NCBI GenBank assembly: GCA_026168455.1 | Contig: JANSJX010000051.1 | Location: 67,876-131,875 of the forward strand | Length of the DNA: 64,000 nt | From: Theocolax elegans | Lineage: Eukaryota > Arthropoda > Insecta > Hymenoptera > Cerocephalidae | Direction of reading: 5' to 3' | Shown here: positions 10,379 through 20,077 of the stretch, one piece after another | Layout of the letters: each line of letters opens with the position of its first letter | Numbering within the stretch: position 1 is the first letter of the stretch | Position numbers and translations under genes: made by a program | Notes under the pieces: generated by a model | Told to the model about the DNA's origin: nothing | Seen by the model: the letters and a program-made list of their open reading frames with translations, nothing else | Database searches by the model: none

Positions 10379-11175
10379 AGTATTATTGAATCAAAATAAT
10401 GATAAACTTAAAATTTGGGTATCGTAAGAACGAATGAACGGAGCCTATATAAGTACACATAAGATGGAAAATCTGATTGTGGATGGAAAAGTGCCCCCTA
10501 ACATCAGAGTATGTACTATGGACATAATCTTAAACCAAAGTCTTGTTATTATTAAAAATATTATTTTTTCTCGCTCAGGCAAAAGTTTTTAAATTAATAT
10601 TGAATTTTGTTGGTCTTGCTGAGCTAACGTCTAACGACTCTAAGAACTCCAAGTTGCTCGCTCGAAAAGGCACGACAATTCGCCGCGTATCAATCCCGAG
10701 GACAACATTATGAAGGCCACAAGCCGCCAGACATAAACCAAAAGAAGAAGCAAATAAATACTAAGTAATAAAATTGAAAATATTTTAATAAGAAGAAAGA
10801 AATTACGGAGCCTATATAAGTACACATAAGATGGAAAATCTGATTGTGGATGGAAAAGTGCCCCCTAACATCAGAGTATGTACTATGGACATAATCTTAA
10901 ACCAAAGTCTTGTTATTATTAAAAATATTATTTTTTCTCGCTCAGGCAAAAGTTTTTAAATTAATATTGAATTTTGTTGGTCTTGCTGAGCTAACGTCTA
11001 ACGACTCTAAGAACTCCAAGTTGCTCGCTCGAAAAGGCACGACAATTCGCCGCGTATCAATCCCGAGGACAACATTATGAAGGCCACAAGCCGCCAGACA
11101 TAAACCAAAAGAAGAAGCAAATAAATACTAAGTAATAAAATTGAAAATATTTTAATAAGAAAGAAAGAAATTTAA

Positions 11176-11255
11176 GTCTATGTGTTTCGTCTTGGGACCG
11201 TCTGCCAGAACTCATCAGTGGGGCGCAGACGGTCCCTGCCCCAAACACACAAGAC
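11176..11255 (-). ncRNA. Hammerhead ribozyme motif, unit 3 of the 512-bp repeat
   Basis: Same architecture as the unit 1 copy, with CTGATGA at 11218-11212. The cleavage triplet is GTT here (11244 is A on the plus strand) instead of GTC, which is allowed but often slower. Stem III can extend outward through GTCT with AGAC past one bulged T, making about ten pairs. Confidence 0.78.
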
Positions 11256-11687
11256 AGTAGTATTGAATCAAAATAATGATAAACTTAAAATTTTGGTATC
11301 GTAAGAACGAATGAACGGAGCCTATATAAGTACACATAAGATGGAAAATCTGATTGTAGATGGAAAAGTGCCACCTAACATCAGAGTATGTACTATGGAC
11401 ATAATCTTAAACCAAAGTCCTGTTATTATTAGAAATATAATTTTTTTTCTCGCCCAGGCAAAAGTTTTTAAATTAATATTGAATTTTGTTGGTCTTGCTG
11501 AGCTAACGTCTAACGACTCTAAGAACTCCAAGTTGCTCGCTCGAAAAGGCACGACAATTCGCCGCGTATCAATCCCGAGGACAACATTATGAAGGCCACA
11601 AGCCGCCAGACATAAACCAAAAGAAGAAGCAAATAAATACTAAGTAATAAAATTGAAAATATTTTAATAAGAAAGAAAGAAATTTAA

Positions 11688-11767
11688 GTCTACGTGTTTC
11701 GTCTTGGGACCGTCTGCCAGAACTCATCAGTGGGGCGCAGACGGTCCCTGCCCCAGACACACAAGAC
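11688..11767 (-). ncRNA. Hammerhead ribozyme motif, unit 4 of the 512-bp repeat
   Basis: Same architecture, with CTGATGA at 11730-11724 and triplet GTC (C at 11756). Stem III has one G-T wobble where unit 1 has a T-A pair, and extends through GTCT with AGAC. All core bases are conserved. Confidence 0.8.
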
Positions 11768-12109
11768 AGTATTATTGAATCAAAATAATGATAAACTTAA
11801 AATTTTGGTATCGTAAGAACGAATGAACGGAGCCTATATAAGTACACATAAGATGGAAAATCTGATTGTAGATGGAAAAGTGCCACCTAACATCAGAGTA
11901 TGTACTATGGACATAATCTTAAACCAAAGTCCTGTTATTATTAGAAATATAATTTTTTTTCTCGCCCAGGCAAAAGTTTTTAAATTAATATTGAATTTTG
12001 TTGGTCTTGCTGAGCTAACGTCTAACGACTCTAAGAACTCCAAGTTGCTCGCTCGAAAAGGCACGACAATTCGCCGCGTATCAATCCCGAGGACAACATT
12101 ATGAAGGCC

Positions 12110-13099
12110 TTCATATAATAATTATAACCCTACCAATATGAAAAATTGAAATTTTGAGGTTAAACAAAACTATAATGATTCTACGAAGCAGCGATTTTCC
12201 GATATTTTATCGCTATTTCCAACAACTTGCTATTTTATTGCTTAAAAAACGTTACACTTATAGCGTATTTATACTTTAATTTCTAGTAGGGATATTTGAT
12301 ACGCAATAAAATCGTGTGCATATTTTTAAATGTATTGAGTACAGAAATGGTGATAAAATACCGGCAAAATAGCTACATTACAACTTTATTATAGTTTTCC
12401 TTAGCCACAAAATTTCAAATTTCTATATTGTGTGCAATAAAAGGTAGGGGTATAATAATAAAATTACATAATAAATAGTTTTCGAAAAATTGTACACGAC
12501 ATATGTTTATTTTATTATTATTGCGACAAATAATTTGTGTATAATTTTAATTTGTTTTATATGTTGTGCACAATATTTAGGTGCAAAATTCTCATGTGCA
12601 TGAACCATCCCATGCCGATCTGCTGGCGTCAAAATCCTCGGATCTGGATTCAGCGACCCAAAAAATGTATAAGTAGCATGATCTCGTTTTTGGGACTGTC
12701 AACTTTTTTTGTGGGGCTGCGTAATTTTTGTGGTTGTATTTGAATCGTTTTATACCTTATTCCAATTCTCTCCCTCACTTTACTCGAACGAAAAAATCTT
12801 GCTCAGTTAAACAGAACCTTCGACAGTAGTGTCCAAATGTATTATAAAAATTGAGTTATTTAAAACCAACAACAGTCTAAAATATATAAAATTAAAATTA
12901 TTATGTGCATTATTCTAAACAATATTAAGTTCACGATATATTGTTAATTCCCGAATTAAAAATAATAGAATATCGTTAAATAATAGATAAAAAAATAATC
13001 TTTTATAAAATTACCAAAAACACTTGTCAATTTTATTGCTGAGCTAACACCGGCAGTAGTACAAACTTAAAATCGAAGACAAAAATTTCGCTTCTTAGT
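12110..13099. other. AT-rich region without a recognised gene
   Basis: Mostly AT-rich sequence. I see no coding frame with family motifs. The short open frame near 12537-12743 has no recognisable domain. Confidence 0.5.
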
Positions 13100-13163
13100 T
13101 AGCACCTTTTATAACTGGACTCCGAAGTAGCACCTTTTATAACCGGATTCTGAGGTAGCACCT
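13100..13163. repeat. Short 28-bp direct repeat
   Basis: TAGCACCTTTTATAAC recurs with a 28-bp period (tag at about 13100, 13128, 13156), about 2.3 units. Confidence 0.7.
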
Positions 13164-13290
13164 TCACATCGGGGAACGACGATTTGTGCACAAAATGAAA
13201 ACATAGATCACGTGGAGTGCCTGACAATATTGGTGGTTGATATATCGACCAGTCCCGTTTAGAACCTAAAGTCCAATGTTAATAGTACAT

Positions 13291-13405
13291 TACGATACAA
13301 GTGTGCGAAACAGGCGATTCACGCACAAGTCGCATTTGCCGCCCGAGTGAAGCGAGGGTGGCAAAAAGACGAGTTCTTGAATCGTCTGAGCACACTCGTA
13401 TCGTA
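13291..13405. repeat. 115-bp fold-back (imperfect hairpin)
   Basis: TACGATAC at 13291-13298 is the reverse complement of 13398-13405. Pairing continues with mismatches to a centre near 13346, including TGCCGCCC against GGGTGGCA. It may be a tiny MITE or a hairpin RNA locus. Confidence 0.65.
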
Positions 13406-13410
13406 TACTA

Positions 13411-13439
13411 TTTTTTTGAAACGCTGTGTGCGAAATGAG

Positions 13440-13472
<33 letters not shown>

Positions 13473-13668
13473 CAATAATAATAATAATTTATTTAATAGC
13501 ACACAAACATAAAAAGTGGGGGATTGCCTTTCTTAAGTTTACTAGACGAATTATGAAAATTACCTACTGCGCATGCGCGAATTTCGCACACTAGTGCGTG
13601 AAAGTGGTATTTCGCACACGCTGCACAGACATTCAAAATGGCATTTCGCACACAGTGTTTCAAAAAAA
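13411..13668. mobile_element. MITE-like element with 26-bp terminal inverted repeats
   Basis: 13411-13436 and 13643-13668 are inverted repeats with one mismatch in 26 bases (TTTTTTTGAAAC through TGTGCGAAAT). The interior holds a (TAA)n microsatellite at about 13440-13490. No transposase and no clear target duplication are visible. Confidence 0.6.
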
Positions 13669-13802
13669 TTTAATTTGGCGAGTTAAGAGTGCCTTTTGAC
13701 GTATTTAAATGCGGTGAACACGAAAAAAATATCAAAAAATGTTCAGGAGACATCCTTGACCTTGAAAATTGTATTTGAATTATTTTTTGTTATAAAATTT
13801 CA

Positions 13803-13956
13803 GGATTTTGCATTGGAGAAGACAAAAAAGAAATTAACTGTGCAGGACATTCAGTCATTCCACACTAACTTGCCAAAATTTCTGATACTAAAAAGCCATG
13901 ATCGGCAACCAATAATAATTGCCAATGAAAAATATACACCACACGGAAAGAGATAA
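13803..13956 (+). CDS. Possible terminal exon of an unknown gene
   Basis: A pyrimidine-rich acceptor ending AAATTTCAG at about 13802 precedes an open stretch of about 50 codons ending in TAA. It is rich in Lys and hydrophobic residues (for example KKKLTVQDIQSFHTNL). I recognise no family. The frame is also open upstream of the acceptor, so it could be a short ORF instead of an exon. Confidence 0.25.
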
Positions 13957-14005
13957 TCATCCATAAAACAGGTTCCAATTTTTTGTGGAACATTAAAAAT
14001 AAGTA

Positions 14006-14380
14006 TATATAATTATCGGTCTTTCCGAACTAAATGCTTTATTTTTGGAATAAAGCAGGCCCATTATACCCTTTGTCCACTATGGTTGGTGGAATTTCCC
14101 AGAGCAACGGCCTTTTACAAAATTAAAACAAAAATTAAAGGCGTTTCGTCCTCGATCCCCAGTTTGGACTCCTCAGTAAGGAACTGGAGGTATGATCTCC
14201 AGTTCCTTACTGAGGAGTCCAAACTGGGGATCGAGGACGAAACGCCTTTAATTTTTGTTTTAATTTTGTAAAAGGCCGTTGCTCTGGGAAATTCCACCAA
14301 CCATAGTGGACAAAGGGTATAATGGGCCTGCTTTATTCCAAAAATAAAGCATTTAGTTCGGAAAGACCGATAATTATATA
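14006..14380. repeat. Near-perfect palindrome, 184-bp arms
   Basis: Arms 14006-14189 and 14197-14380 are reverse complements with no mismatch that I could see, separated by 7 nt (14190-14196). The right arm is the sense copy of the 392-bp unit. Confidence 0.9.
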
Positions 14381-14570
14381 TATATTATCACCGAACGTTT
14401 AAATTCATTTTGTTTTAATAAACCTGCGACTCGGTCTAATACGTCGCACTCTGGCTGGTGGTCTTTCCCACCGCTAGATGGAGACGACTTTACTCGTTGG
14501 AGAGATTGTCGTCCTCCTCTATATATATAGCCGCATAACATCTTGCTGGCGTCGCAGTTCATCTTGCGAC

Positions 14571-14639
14571 AGGCGTCTAAGGTATGATCTCCAGTTCCTT
14601 ACTGAGGAGTCCAAACTGGGGATCGAGGACGAAACGCCT
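14571..14639 (+). ncRNA. Complete hammerhead ribozyme in the 392-bp repeat
   Basis: Stem III AGGCGT (14571-14576) pairs with ACGCCT (14634-14639). The cleavage triplet is GTC with C at 14577, and stem I TAAGG (14578-14582) pairs with CCTTA (14597-14601). The core is CTGAGGA (14602-14608). Stem II GTCC (14609-14612) pairs with GGAC (14627-14630), and GAAA lies at 14631-14634. Every invariant base and closing pair of a hammerhead is present. Cleavage is predicted between 14577 and 14578. The first unit, at the palindrome centre, has the core but lost its stem III 5' strand and cleavage site. Confidence 0.88.
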
Positions 14640-14823
14640 TTAATTTTTGTTTTAATTTTGTAAAAGGCCGTTGCTCTGGGAAATTCCACCAACCATAGTG
14701 GACAAAGGGTATAATGGGCCTGCTTTATTCCAAAAATAAAGCATTTAGTTCGGAAAGACCGATAATTATATATATATTATCACCGAACGTTTAAATTCAT
14801 TTTGTTTTAATTAAAAATAAGTA

Positions 14824-15470
14824 CTAGCGTTTTGTTTCGCCATGCCTAGAACTTATTTTTTTAGTGTACGTATTACCATCTATTTTATTGACGATGGGTA
14901 CACATTTTTCAAGTGGCGCCACCAATATATTACGTGCTTTTAGTACGAGCAATTTGGGTATCATCCGTGGTACTTGTTTTTCCAATCTACGGTATCTAGA
15001 TGTCGAATGCTATAATGGACTAATAATGGATGCATTTGTTGTCAACATTTTAACGGAGTGGAATTGTAAGGATCTTATTTCTTTATTCAAAATATGTATT
15101 ATATATATTAAACTTAATTATTTAGTGCATTAATAGTAGCTCAATAATTAAATTTACATAATATGAATGTAACTAGTAGTCGGTTAACCTCAAAATCTTA
15201 ATCTCAGTATCTCAATAACTCTCACTAAAAAACAGGACTGAGTCCAATTATTTGAATCTATATTCATGTTTTATTTATATAAACTTGTTCAAGTTAATGT
15301 AAGACAAGACTTTAATAACTATGTTTGAAGTAAAGCAAATAATGACATGTTAAATAAGTAAGTTAATAAAAAAGGTTTAAAATCAAAACAAATTATAAAT
15401 TAGATTTAGCGAGTCTTAATCATTGATCGATGGCTATTTATTTGATAAAGTTAACATTTTACTAGTGCAA
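14824..15470. other. AT-rich stretch with one unrecognised ORF
   Basis: An open frame of 89 codons (14864-15133, plus) has no motif I recognise. A segment near 14960-14990 (GTGGTAC then TTTTTCCAATCT) is roughly the inverse of 15926-15955. The rest is AT-rich without a gene. Confidence 0.35.
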
Positions 15471-15829
15471 CAAATCATGCGTACTGGGTGTACGTAATCA
15501 TATTTATAAGTATAAGCATCCAAAAATCAATATTCAAAGACATTTTAGTTTCAAGCAATGCAAATAGTAAATTCATGCAATTGTCTGTAAGAAATGCAAT
15601 TTATATATTTTAATTTAGATATGATATTCAGCGAGTCAATGTACATTCATGTCACTATAGTGACCCGCTAAATATAATTTCTGAATTAAAATATATAAAT
15701 TGCATTTCTTATTAATAGACAATCATGAATGTATTATATCCATCGCTTGAAACTAAAATGTCTTTGATTATTGATTTTAACATGCTTATATTTATAAATA
15801 TGATTACGTACACCTAGTACGCATTTTTG
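15471..15829. mobile_element. Fold-back MITE, about 360 bp
   Basis: The two halves are imperfect reverse complements around GTCACTATAGTGAC (15651-15664). The ends are ATGCGTACT, G or A, GGTGTACG (left) and its inverse (right, about 15805-15825). The arms are about 175-185 bp with scattered mismatches and indels. No ORF. Confidence 0.8.
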
Positions 15830-16133
15830 ATATATTATTTATTGTATTAAATACATGTACCAGGTATATCAAAATTCAATATCAGGTAGTTAAATATTTG
15901 CTTCTATTAGCAGCGTTTAAATTTCCAATCTCAGATTGGAAAAATAGGTACCACGCACCGAAAAGTTGGGCCGTCGGTAGCAACAATGTTTATGTCGATG
16001 CGAGTACATAAAATTTGAATACTAACGTAAAATTTTTCGATTCCAATCCCTTCTTTTTTGATTCTCAAGTATTCACATTATTTATGCTATAGTGCAGTAC
16101 CTTTTTTATGCATACTTTCCTCTCTCCGTGCAG

Positions 16134-17125
16134 CAAAAAGATACAGATGCTTAGGCTCAAAAGCACACTTAATTGATTATTTAAAGTAAGTAATCTTTTT
16201 TATTCTATAATGCATTTATTTTATTAACCATTAATTACATAAATGTTTTATTTACTTATTTTTTCCTTTCAGTAACGTAAAGTGTGCAGTGGCTGCGAAC
16301 CATCTACTTGCTGCTGATTTCACATTATATAGTGAGTATTTCATTTGATTAGACCAAGAATAAAACTAGATTTATTAATAATTGTGAAATTATAATTTTT
16401 TTAGTCAGAACAACCGAGAAATCGGAGACGGGTGAAGTATCAGCCACAAAAAAAAGTAAGTAATCTCTTTCTTATTTGTAAATAAAATTTATTTTTAAAT
16501 AAAAATTCATACGAATAAATTTTTTTATTATTTTGGTCAAAAACTCTCAAAAATCAAAATATAGGATCTTTCATAGATTTAAGGGATTTCTTGATGGTTT
16601 TTAATTGAGATTGCTTAACCTATATATATATATTTGTAGATCCATCGCGGCCAGAAATGGGGAAGCTGTTGCAGGGGATGCCAGTCATATTAAATAAGAT
16701 ATCCTGGATGATGCAACGTAGAATAAGCGGCAATAACCCCAATACAACACTGCCCTTCACCATTACAGCCGAAACACCACAGGCTGGAGATAAAGAATTT
16801 AATCTATATTTAAAAAATTGAATACATTAAAAACAAGCATATATATTCATTTTGTCGCTGCCAGTAATAAACACCGCAACTGGTGTTTAATCGCGGCGGC
16901 AAAGTTTAAGACAAAGTCGAATATGCTAATGGTTTTATGCAGCTGCCGACCACCCGGCAAAAGAATTTTTACCATGATCCGCGCCTTAGAAAAGGAGCTG
17001 GGCGTAGAACATGAGGAAAGGATTTTTGACAATGCGAACGAGCTACAAAGGATTTCGGAGGCGCTAATATATATAAAAACTGAAATTGGTAGATTTAAAG
17101 TGGTTAAAAAAACGCAATAGAATAC
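16134..17125 (+). pseudogene. Spliced gene relic, four consecutive exons, copy B
   Basis: Four exons with good splice sites join in one open frame: 16134-16185, 16273-16331, 16405-16455 and 16640 to a TGA at 16819-16821. The three intron donors read GTAAG, GTGAGT and GTAAGT, and acceptors end in CAG, TTTCAG, TTTTAG and TTGTAG. The joined frame stays open across every junction, which is strong evidence that this was a real gene. The peptide includes RYRCLGSKAHLIDYL (exon 1), the start VKCAVAANHLLAADF (exon 2) and KLLQGMPVILNKISWMM (exon 4). I recognise no domain. Upstream exons are not identified. After the stop, 16818-17120 shows other open frames with breaks. Part of exon 4 is repeated at 1-138 and 8773-, where LTR element 1 splits it. 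Confidence 0.45.
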
Positions 17126-17435
17126 ATAATGACGCTACTAAAAACACCAACGAATAACCCAAATCTGTCAGTCGACGACTTAATGTAAAAATTAATTTAA
17201 TTGTAAATAATAATTATATTTTAAAACTCCATCCAAAGTCGAAAATTTTTGGATTTTTAACTTTAATATTTTGAGATCTGTCTACTAATGTCCAGACTTC
17301 GTTAATCTTCACAGGCTCCAATTCACTATGAATTACTTTTTCCTATTCAAGCTTACCTGGGGACATCATATCCTCTCTGTACGAGCTTGTACCTTGTGGA
17401 CTGTAGCAACAAAGGCATATTGCTGATTTTCTTAC

Positions 17436-17547
17436 AGTAAGTTAAAATCTGATTCAAGCTGTCGTGATTCTTCAAATTTTATATTATCTTTTCTTGGACG
17501 TCCTCTCTTTCCTTTTTCTCCCTTCGTTTTTGATATTTCTAAGTCAT
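17436..17547 (-). CDS. Probable internal exon of an AT-hook protein, copy B
   Basis: Second copy of the exon at 9405-9516, with the same acceptor, donor and GKRGRPRK AT-hook core. Retention of frame and splice signals in both copies means that either the duplication is young or the exon is under constraint. Confidence 0.35.
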
Positions 17548-17576
17548 CTACAAAAACTAAATATACTGTATATTTT

Positions 17577-17972
17577 AGGATAAGTGATGGAAACAATGCA
17601 ACAAACAATACAAAATATGGCACATATAACCAGAAATAACAACGAACCTTGCACATAAAAAATTCGTCATCTGTAAGAAATTACGAACTTAACTATATCC
17701 AGAAATATTAAGTTGACTTAAGGTGTTCCATCGTGTAATATATCTACTTGTTGTTATATGTGCCATATTTTGTGTCGATTGTTTCATTGTTCTGTGATTT
17801 TAATTATAAATCAAGGAGCAATACAACAAACAAAACAAGGTGGGTTTTCAATAAAAACCAATGTAGGGTTATCGAATGATCAGGTACGTAATTTTAATTA
17901 TCAATGAATTCGATGTGAGGTTTCGTATGATATAGCACGTGATATTTGTGTAAATAATTAAGTTCGTAATTC
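17577..17972. repeat. Diverged satellite relatives, copy B
   Basis: Matches 9546-9941, with one satellite-like piece in plus orientation followed by one in minus orientation. Similarity to copy A ends at AAGTTCGTAATT near 17972, which marks the right edge of the duplicated segment. Confidence 0.7.
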
Positions 17973-18149
17973 ACCACATTTATAATAAAAAGTCATCTTT
18001 CGTAAAGTAAAACAGGTATCACGCATTTATGAACGATTCTTGCAGTACAGTACTGGTCCTACGCGTGACATCTGTTTTTTATGAAAAAGACGCTACTTTC
18101 ACCACGTGCGTCGGAAATTTTCAACTATTTTTCCAACCCCATCCTTGCA

Positions 18150-18210
18150 AGAAAATTTATATACACCTTTCTTTGACGAAAACTAAAAGTAATTTCCTTT
18201 AGTCATAGTT
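18150..18210 (+). promoter_or_regulatory. Possible TATA-type promoter before the 18.4-kb ORFs
   Basis: TTTATATACACC at 18157-18168 lies about 215 bp before the ATG at 18382. It could drive the small ORF cluster, but nothing else confirms it. Confidence 0.25.
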
Positions 18211-18381
18211 CCTTCACGGTCGAGTTAAGATCGTCGTATTTACCTTTATTCAAAACTATTTTATATAGTGTATATCGTGTATAGATATTATTTGTCTATA
18301 ATACGAAAATTTGCGCGTGTGTGTGTTAGTTCAATTAGTAGTATACTGTGTATTTCAGAATAAATATATATATAAATTACA

Positions 18382-19085
18382 ATGGAAAGTGCAAATTATA
18401 TAGACAACTTGCTTGAGGATCTATTCAATCAATGCGACACGCCTACGGTTCAATGCCCCGGTGCGCTACCATTGTTACCTGAGGATGAGGAGCAAAACAT
18501 AAGTGGATGTGATTTTAATTTTGAAACTTTAAATACAGACATTTTATACGATTATACCTCCGACGAGGTAGAAGAGTATATGACAATATTTTAAAAAAAT
18601 TATGTGAATGTGACAATGGCTTCGCCACAACGGTTCAACAAAGTGTAAATAACTCGGACAGTAATAAAGAAAACGATTCATCCTTAGAAAATAAAAAGAT
18701 AACACCCAAAAAATCAAAGAGGAGCACACTTTTTATTAATCAAAATACGGCGACTTTAAGTGCTTACGAAAAAATAAATATCTCTGCAGCATTAGCCCGG
18801 GATATTGCGACCTGTATGACACAGCTTGACAGATGCATCAATGATTCGCATAAACCCGCGATCTTTTTGCACAAATATTTTGAATGGGCAACGCTTATAT
18901 TAAAGGGAAATAACCAAATTTTGTCCAAGGCGGATTTTAGTATGAATATGAACGAATTTTTTGATAATATCAGAATAATACATGAGCCACATAAAAAATT
19001 TCGATCAAGAAATACTCCAACAAAACAAGAGGCGTTTAAACTCTTATACGAACTAACAAAGCTACAGGGTTTGTTAAATGGATAG
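18382..19085 (+). pseudogene. Unknown acidic/helical protein gene with a frame break
   Basis: An ATG at 18382 opens a 70-codon acidic frame that stops at TAA 18592-18594. A second frame entered just before that stop (around TATATG, 18579-18584) stays open to TAG at 19083-19085. It encodes a Ser/Asn/Lys-rich linker and then a helical, charged segment with no recognised domain. The change of frame could be a dinucleotide slip in TATATG, an unseen intron or a true shift. The stop overlaps the start of the next ORF (ATGGATAG, 19078-19085), a compact arrangement more usual in viral or transposon genes than in host genes. I do not recognise the family. Leader sequence upstream is AT-rich. Confidence 0.4.
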
Positions 19086-19371
19086 TAAGTACTCATCATT
19101 AATTTATTATTATATAAAAACAATTATAGATAATAATAACGTGAAATTTCTAGTTCATTCTGAAGAGGGGAATGAATTTAAGCGTTTGCTTATTTTTATA
19201 TTACTTATTTCATCACCAACGATAATATCAGAAGTCGAGGACGAATTCAATCAAACTGAATTAGGAAAACTGGTTCTGGTTGCTGCTAGTCAGATATCGT
19301 CACTTTCTAAAACATCGATGGGGATGGTGAACGTAAGTATAAGATTATCTATAAGTTTTGTGTTGAATTAG
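19078..19371 (+). CDS. Unknown short ORF overlapping the previous one
   Basis: This 97-codon frame begins with an ATG inside the last codons of the preceding frame. It encodes a mix of hydrophobic and acidic stretches, with no signal peptide or known motif that I can name. A strong donor-like AACGTAAGT at about 19330 means the true protein may be spliced there to an exon I have not found. A viral or transposon origin is inference from the tight overlap only. Confidence 0.3.
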   Translation: MDSKYSSLIYYYIKTIIDNNNVKFLVHSEEGNEFKRLLIFILLISSPTIISEVEDEFNQTELGKLVLVAASQISSLSKTSMGMVNVSIRLSISFVLN

Positions 19372-19419
19372 GTTTTATTACTGTTTGATCATTAAGCAAT
19401 CGTTAATATAATTACCCAG

Positions 19420-19870
19420 ATAGCATGTCAGATTGTAGCAATATTACTGGAATGTTGTCGCATTGCTACAATATGGACATTATACATTGTCGGAATATTG
19501 TAACAATGTTCTAATAATATTAAATGTCCTAGGTTTTGAGTATAGTGCAATATTGATGGTACATATTACAGCATTATTCAATATTTTCAAAATATCAAAG
19601 GCGAATACTGGTTAATATTGTAGTAAAATACCACAAACAGTAGTAGAATATTGCAATAATATTAAAAAGGCACAGAATAGTGCATTTTCCCAATTTTGTA
19701 GCAGTGCTAATCGTAATATTGAATACAATATTAGTGTATTATTGAACTTTATTGTAAACACGTTGGTGCAATGAGAGAGCAATATTGTAATTGAATATTA
19801 CAACAATATTGATGCAAAATAGCATAAATAGTTCAAAAAGTTACTAAAAAATATTACTACAGCATTTTAA
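19420..19870. repeat. Cluster of degenerate CAATATTG-type motifs
   Basis: Over about 450 bp the words AATATT, GCAATATT and their complements recur in both orientations at irregular spacing. It may be an old MITE built from short palindromes. There is no coding frame. A (GCC)n run follows at about 19995-20013. Confidence 0.5.
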
Positions 19871-20077
19871 GAATGTGGACGGCTGATGTTACACAATCTT
19901 AATTTGGTCTTTTTATTTAAATTTTTAATTTTGGATTCAACAATATTATTTAACATATATACATATCTCTCTATATATATAAAAAGATTCTGCTGCCGTC
20001 GCCGCCGCCGCCGCTGTGTATAAGAATTTTTGGGGTATATACATGAATTGGAAGGTCCTGTATATCTATATACATAT

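Larger units (their letters stand above)
10082..12109. repeat. 512-bp tandem repeat with embedded hammerhead motifs
   Basis: Units start at 10082, 10593, 10960, 11472 and 11984, with lengths 511, 367, 512, 512 and a partial unit ending near 12109. The 367-bp unit lacks about 144 bp, exactly the part with the hammerhead. Units are nearly identical. The plus strand has a TATA-like CTATATAAG in each unit, for example near 10445. It also has a 93-codon open frame in the third and fourth units (11311-11592, 11823-12104), which I do not recognise. The hammerheads are on the minus strand. Confidence 0.9.
14006..14810 (+). mobile_element. Retrozyme-like element: 392-bp hammerhead repeat, inverted at its 5' end
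   Basis: The insertion is flanked by a 13-bp direct repeat TTAAAAATAAGTA (13993-14005 and 14811-14823), the size typical of LINE-machinery insertions. Its right part is one full 392-bp unit (14189-14580) followed by a partial second unit (14581-14810). Its left part (14006-14189) is the same unit in reverse orientation, making a near-perfect palindrome. A 5' inversion plus a long target duplication is what twin-primed reverse transcription produces. The unit carries a hammerhead ribozyme and no protein gene, so it would depend on a reverse transcriptase from elsewhere. Short ORFs within the arms are by-products. Confidence 0.8.

Noticed and set aside
11311..11592. 93-codon ORF in the 512-bp repeat as a histone-like or other known gene
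   Set aside because: A faint resemblance to a histone tail did not hold up residue by residue, and the ORF is broken in other units.
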